Part shown: piece by piece, positions 60,999 through 64,000 of the stretch | How the letters are laid out: each line of letters starts with the position of its first letter | How positions within the stretch are numbered: the first letter of the stretch is position 1 | Notes under the pieces: generated by a model | Databases searched by the model: none | Seen by the model: the letters and a program-made list of their open reading frames with translations, nothing else | What the model was told of the DNA's origin: nothing | Position numbers and translations under genes: made by a program | Origin: Ramazzottius varieornatus | Taxonomy: Eukaryota; Tardigrada; Eutardigrada; Parachela; Ramazzottiidae | Reading direction: 5' to 3' | Assembly (NCBI GenBank): GCA_001949185.1 | Contig: BDGG01000001.1 | Span: 760,015 to 824,014 of the forward strand | Length of the DNA: 64,000 nucleotides

Positions 60999-61717
60999 CA
61001 CGGAGTATGGACGGCGGAATGGTCACCGGTCACATACTGCATTTAGTGTTCTGGGAGCCGTTGTAATTGACCGGCTGAATTTCGTTGGAAAACCCATTAT
61101 TTGCGGAAGAACGGACCGCCTTCTCCTTCCTCACAGCCGTCACAGCCACTGATCACGCGACAGTCGACGGACCGCCTCCGAGTAGGAAGGCTTTTTCTGA
61201 CGGCACTATATGCAAAGGCCAGCTTTTCCGCTTCTCCTTATTTACGCTGTTCCCGTTGCCATGTAGTTTGAGATTCCCACCCACTCTCTTCCTACTGGTT
61301 GTTAAGTTTTTTCAATTTTTTCTTGACCCGTCGCCGAGAGGGTTTGCAAACTTACGCGTAAACACGCATAGTCACCGTTGCCTACACCAGCCTTATTCGG
61401 TAGGTTCCTGCCACCGGATTGCATTAAACCTATGTCCCCGAGTACCTCCTCTTTCGGACAGTCCGCTCGCCGGGCGCCGGCGCAGTACCAAACATAATCT
61501 GAGAGCTAACAAAGATCAAGTCAATGCACTTCATTCGATCGTCTTAAAGTCTTAGACTTCCGTATCCGAAAATCACTGAGCAACAGCTTTGTCAATGCCG
61601 AAACATAGGCTCGGTACGTGTATATACAACCCGTTCCAGCCAACCTGCTACCACCAGGCATTTTGACGAGAAAAACTTCAAATGGCTAAATCCCCGCTCA
61701 TGCTTTCCCTTTCTCTA
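60999..61717. other. Intergenic, nothing recognised
   Basis: The plus-strand frame 61085-61555 has no motif and a Leu/Phe/Pro-rich composition; not supported. Confidence 0.3.
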
Positions 61718-61849
61718 TACGAGGAGAAAGGTCCTACTTTGCTCACCATACGTCACGAGCTATACGCAGGCTTCTTAGGCTTTGTGACGTAGCCGTGACA
61801 TACATTGGCAAAGTTGTACGCTGAGCAAAGTAAGACCTTGCTCCTCGTA
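61718..61849. repeat. Inverted-repeat element, ~130 bp
   Basis: TACGAGGAGAAAGGTCCTAC then TTTGCTCA at the left mirrors TGAGCAAAGTAAGACCTTGC then TCCTCGTA at the right, with a CACGAGCT...GACGTAGC interior. It is a MITE-like foldback with no coding frame. Confidence 0.65.
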
Positions 61850-62767
61850 CAACCTTTTAAGCTACTTCGAATGAGTCATACTTTATCTTGTCCTGAGAAG
61901 CAGCTCTAAAAACTTGACTTGCACGACTTCCGGTGGGGAAGACCTCGCCGTGAATGAGATGCAGCCTGCCGGATTCCAGGTTTGGGCTCTCGTGCCTAAA
62001 TAAATGTGAACGGACTCACAGCTACGTTAGTAGTCGGGAAAAATCGAGAAAGGGGGGAAAAGGTTCGAACGAACTTGGCAAACGATCTAAAACCGTCGAA
62101 TCTGGCCGTTTTGTCGGGAAACCTTATTTCGGGCACTGGAGTGCTGCTAAACCGACCAGTCAGTTGCAATCGGCATACCATAAAATCTGCTTACTCATAA
62201 TTAAGGCTGTCCGGGGTAACACCAGCCCGCCTGTGGTCATGGAGGTCCTAAGTTCGACTCAACCGGCATAAATTTTTATTTGAGTTTTCCTTTGATTTTT
62301 CATGTTTGCTTTGTTTCTTTCCATATCTAAACGTGGTTTTTCATTTCTAGTGATGGCGCGGTTGCGCAAGAGTTTCCGTCGTTTTCTTTCCCTGATTGGA
62401 CTTTCGTCCACTCGGTATAGATGTAACCCGTAAATGGTCACCGGATGTACAGCCCTTCCCAGTTCCGTTCCCACGTAATCAATCAAGAGATTGATCATGT
62501 GTTTTCGATCCCAGTGCTGGTCGGTTTAGCAGCTCATCACTGATTTCGGGCGAAATTTCTAGCAGATTCGTGCTTCCAACCTATTTTCATGTAGCTCGGT
62601 TGCCTTCTAATTGTTCTGAACAACGGTACCCCGAGATATCAACGGAAAACCAAAAAGTTTTTCTAAAACGGTCCACGAAACGGCAAAAGTTGGTGCATTT
62701 GTCACTTCGCTCCTCGTTGACTTTAGTTTCGATCCTGACATTCTGTAGACAGATTCTTAGCCAGTAT
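61850..62767. other. Intergenic, nothing recognised
   Basis: Overlapping short frames on both strands only. A lone TTCGACTC (about 62253) resembles part of a tRNA B box, but the flanks do not fold as a tRNA. Confidence 0.3.
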
Positions 62768-63072
62768 TAGACTAGACTTAGCCAAAGTTTGGCTAGAGCC
62801 AATGGCTACTTTCGAAGTAGCCATGGCTAGTTGAAAATTAGCCATTGGCTACTTCGGAAAGTAGCCAAAGTGACCTTTTGGCTACTGTTTCACAGTAAAA
62901 GTAGCCAATTGGCTACTAACCATTGGCTACTAACCATTGGCTACTTACCGTAAAAAAGTAGCCAAAGTGACCTTTTGGCTACTTTCCAAAGTAGCCAATG
63001 GCTACTTTTCAACTAGCTATGGCTCGAAAGTAGCCATTGGCTCTAGCCAAACTTTGGCCAGGTCCAGTCTAG
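62768..63072. repeat. ~305-bp palindrome built from GTAGCCAA words
   Basis: The two halves around a centre near 62920 are imperfect inverted copies. GACTTAGCCAAAGTTTGGCT at the left mirrors AGCCAAACTTTGGCCAGGTC at the right, and AAGTAGCCAAAGTGACCTTT recurs on both sides. Within each arm, GTAGCCAA/TTGGCTAC words repeat in both directions, so it can fold at several scales. TAACCATTGGCTAC is duplicated in tandem at the centre. Non-coding. Confidence 0.85.
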
Positions 63073-64000
63073 CCGGTATTTTTCCTGGACGTAGCAAAAA
63101 GCTTAGCAAACCAGGGAAGACCAGTTTCGAGGTCGAGAAATGATCGACTCAAGACAGCAATGGTTTTCTGAATGGTAGCAAGCCCGGTTGGCAGCGCCTT
63201 AAAAGCCTTGAATCTGCCCAAATAAGAACTGGGCCACGTCGGGGTTTTATTTTGGGGCTATTTGGTGGCTATTTGATGCACGTCAGGAACTTTCATGTCC
63301 CATAAACTTGAGTTTTTTAGGTTTTTCTGAGGTGCAATAGAAACCGTAGGGAATGCAACGGACGCGTCTATGGTAGTAGGTGCGGAAGTATGACTTGTTA
63401 CTCTTCGGAACACGTCAACTTCAAAAGCTAATGGTTACACTCCCCCTTGTTCTTTTGCCAGAATGTTTTTTTCTTTCACTGTGCCAACTTCTAACCATCG
63501 TTTGGCGTTCTACTGCTGAGTTTCTCAGCTCCGCGGCGAAGCAGGAATAATTTTGTCTCAATCGAGGATAACCAGATTTTTGGGTCATTCAAGACTGTGA
63601 ATTTTTTCGAGGCGCCAACGCATCCCAAACGGGCTAGGAGATATGCTTCATTTTTTGAAAGAAAGCAGCTAACAAGTGTACTGTAGGAGATCAGGTAAAT
63701 CATCTCCGCTCTTGAGATTTTCTGCTCGGAAGTCCTACGGAAGACCGAGGTGGGGGCGGACTACAACGTGCTCGGAGAGATTGTTGAATCCGATTCTCCC
63801 CGAACTTCTGTGAAATCGTTACGAGACCTTGTAGAGTCCCAGGAAGTCCTCGCCGGACATTTAGACAAAACGGGAAGGCAAAAGAATTGGGGAATCGGAT
63901 GCCCCGTTCATCTCGCGCACTCTAGAAATAACGCAGAGTTTTACCTTTCCCTACCCTCCCGGTTTTGAACCTGAGCGTACCATTCTCCGACCGCATTGTC
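63073..64000. other. Window end, no supported gene
   Basis: The plus-strand frame 63750-63968 (VLGEIVESDSPRTSVKSLRD) has a codon pattern that could be coding, but no start, partner exon or domain is recognised. Any gene here would be cut by the window edge. Confidence 0.25.

Noticed and set aside
62214-62275. Possible tRNA gene (TTCGACTC and GGTCCTAAG)
   Set aside because: The flanking bases cannot form a T-stem or acceptor stem and no A box is present.
1-64000. CRISPR arrays, bacterial operons, rRNA genes or viral genes
   Set aside because: No regularly spaced identical repeats with unique spacers, no polycistronic gene runs with ribosome-binding sites and no rRNA core motifs were seen; intron-rich metazoan genes dominate.

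Overview
This is a nuclear window from an animal genome. The genes are split by many short spliceosomal introns, often 50-75 bp, with GT-AG borders and conserved phases. The proteins are metazoan: a relaxin-type LGR receptor, PDE1, FAM43, a CatSper-like channel subunit and type-2 chitin-binding domains. Two tandem chitin-binding (CBM14/peritrophin-type) genes, compact introns and roughly balanced base composition suggest an invertebrate, perhaps an ecdysozoan such as a tardigrade. I cannot fix the species from sequence alone. There is no sign of a bacterial, organellar or viral genome.

Layout. 1-1.1 kb holds a degenerate ~40-bp minisatellite and a foldback repeat. 1.26-5.27 kb, minus strand, is an 18-exon relaxin/insulin-like-peptide receptor (LDLa + 10 leucine-rich repeats + 7TM). 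6.1-6.5 kb, minus, is a small secreted cysteine-rich protein. 6.6-19.9 kb is gene-poor, with repeats and a broken retroelement 3' end near 11.5 kb. 19.9-25.9 kb, plus, is an 11-exon calcium/calmodulin-type cyclic nucleotide phosphodiesterase (PDE1) whose last intron is almost wholly a ~506-bp foldback transposon. 27.6-29.8 kb, plus, is PIGW (GPI-anchor inositol acyltransferase). 30-35 kb is repeats, including a second copy of that foldback. 35.1-36.2 kb, minus, is a FAM43-type PTB-domain adaptor. 38.2 kb has a perfect 59-bp-arm palindrome. 39.0-39.6 kb is a small acidic-tailed protein. 40.1-44.1 kb holds two tandem secreted chitin-binding paralogues. 44.5-45.5 kb is a degenerate DXD-type glycosyltransferase. 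45.7-46.1 kb is an orphan two-exon gene. 46.4-48.5 kb is a CatSper-like channel subunit.

The right third (49.7-57.2 kb) is a transposon graveyard: a non-autonomous hAT-like element with 8-bp target duplication, a Tc1 element with good ends but a broken transposase, a MULE relic with a Ulp1-like protease region, and a P-element-like transposase relic. 58.0-61.0 kb has two small multi-pass membrane proteins that look distantly related. The window ends in foldback DNA, including a ~305-bp palindrome made of GTAGCCAA/TTGGCTAC words.

The genes do not form one pathway. Two deal with hormone or second-messenger signalling (relaxin-type receptor and PDE1, both linked to cyclic nucleotides in known families), one with membrane anchors (PIGW), one with ion entry (CatSper-like) and two with chitin matrix. 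Exon coordinates were derived by hand from splice consensus, reading phase and remembered family sequence. They are predictions, but for the relaxin-type receptor, PDE1, PIGW, FAM43, the first chitin-binding gene and the channel every junction keeps frame.
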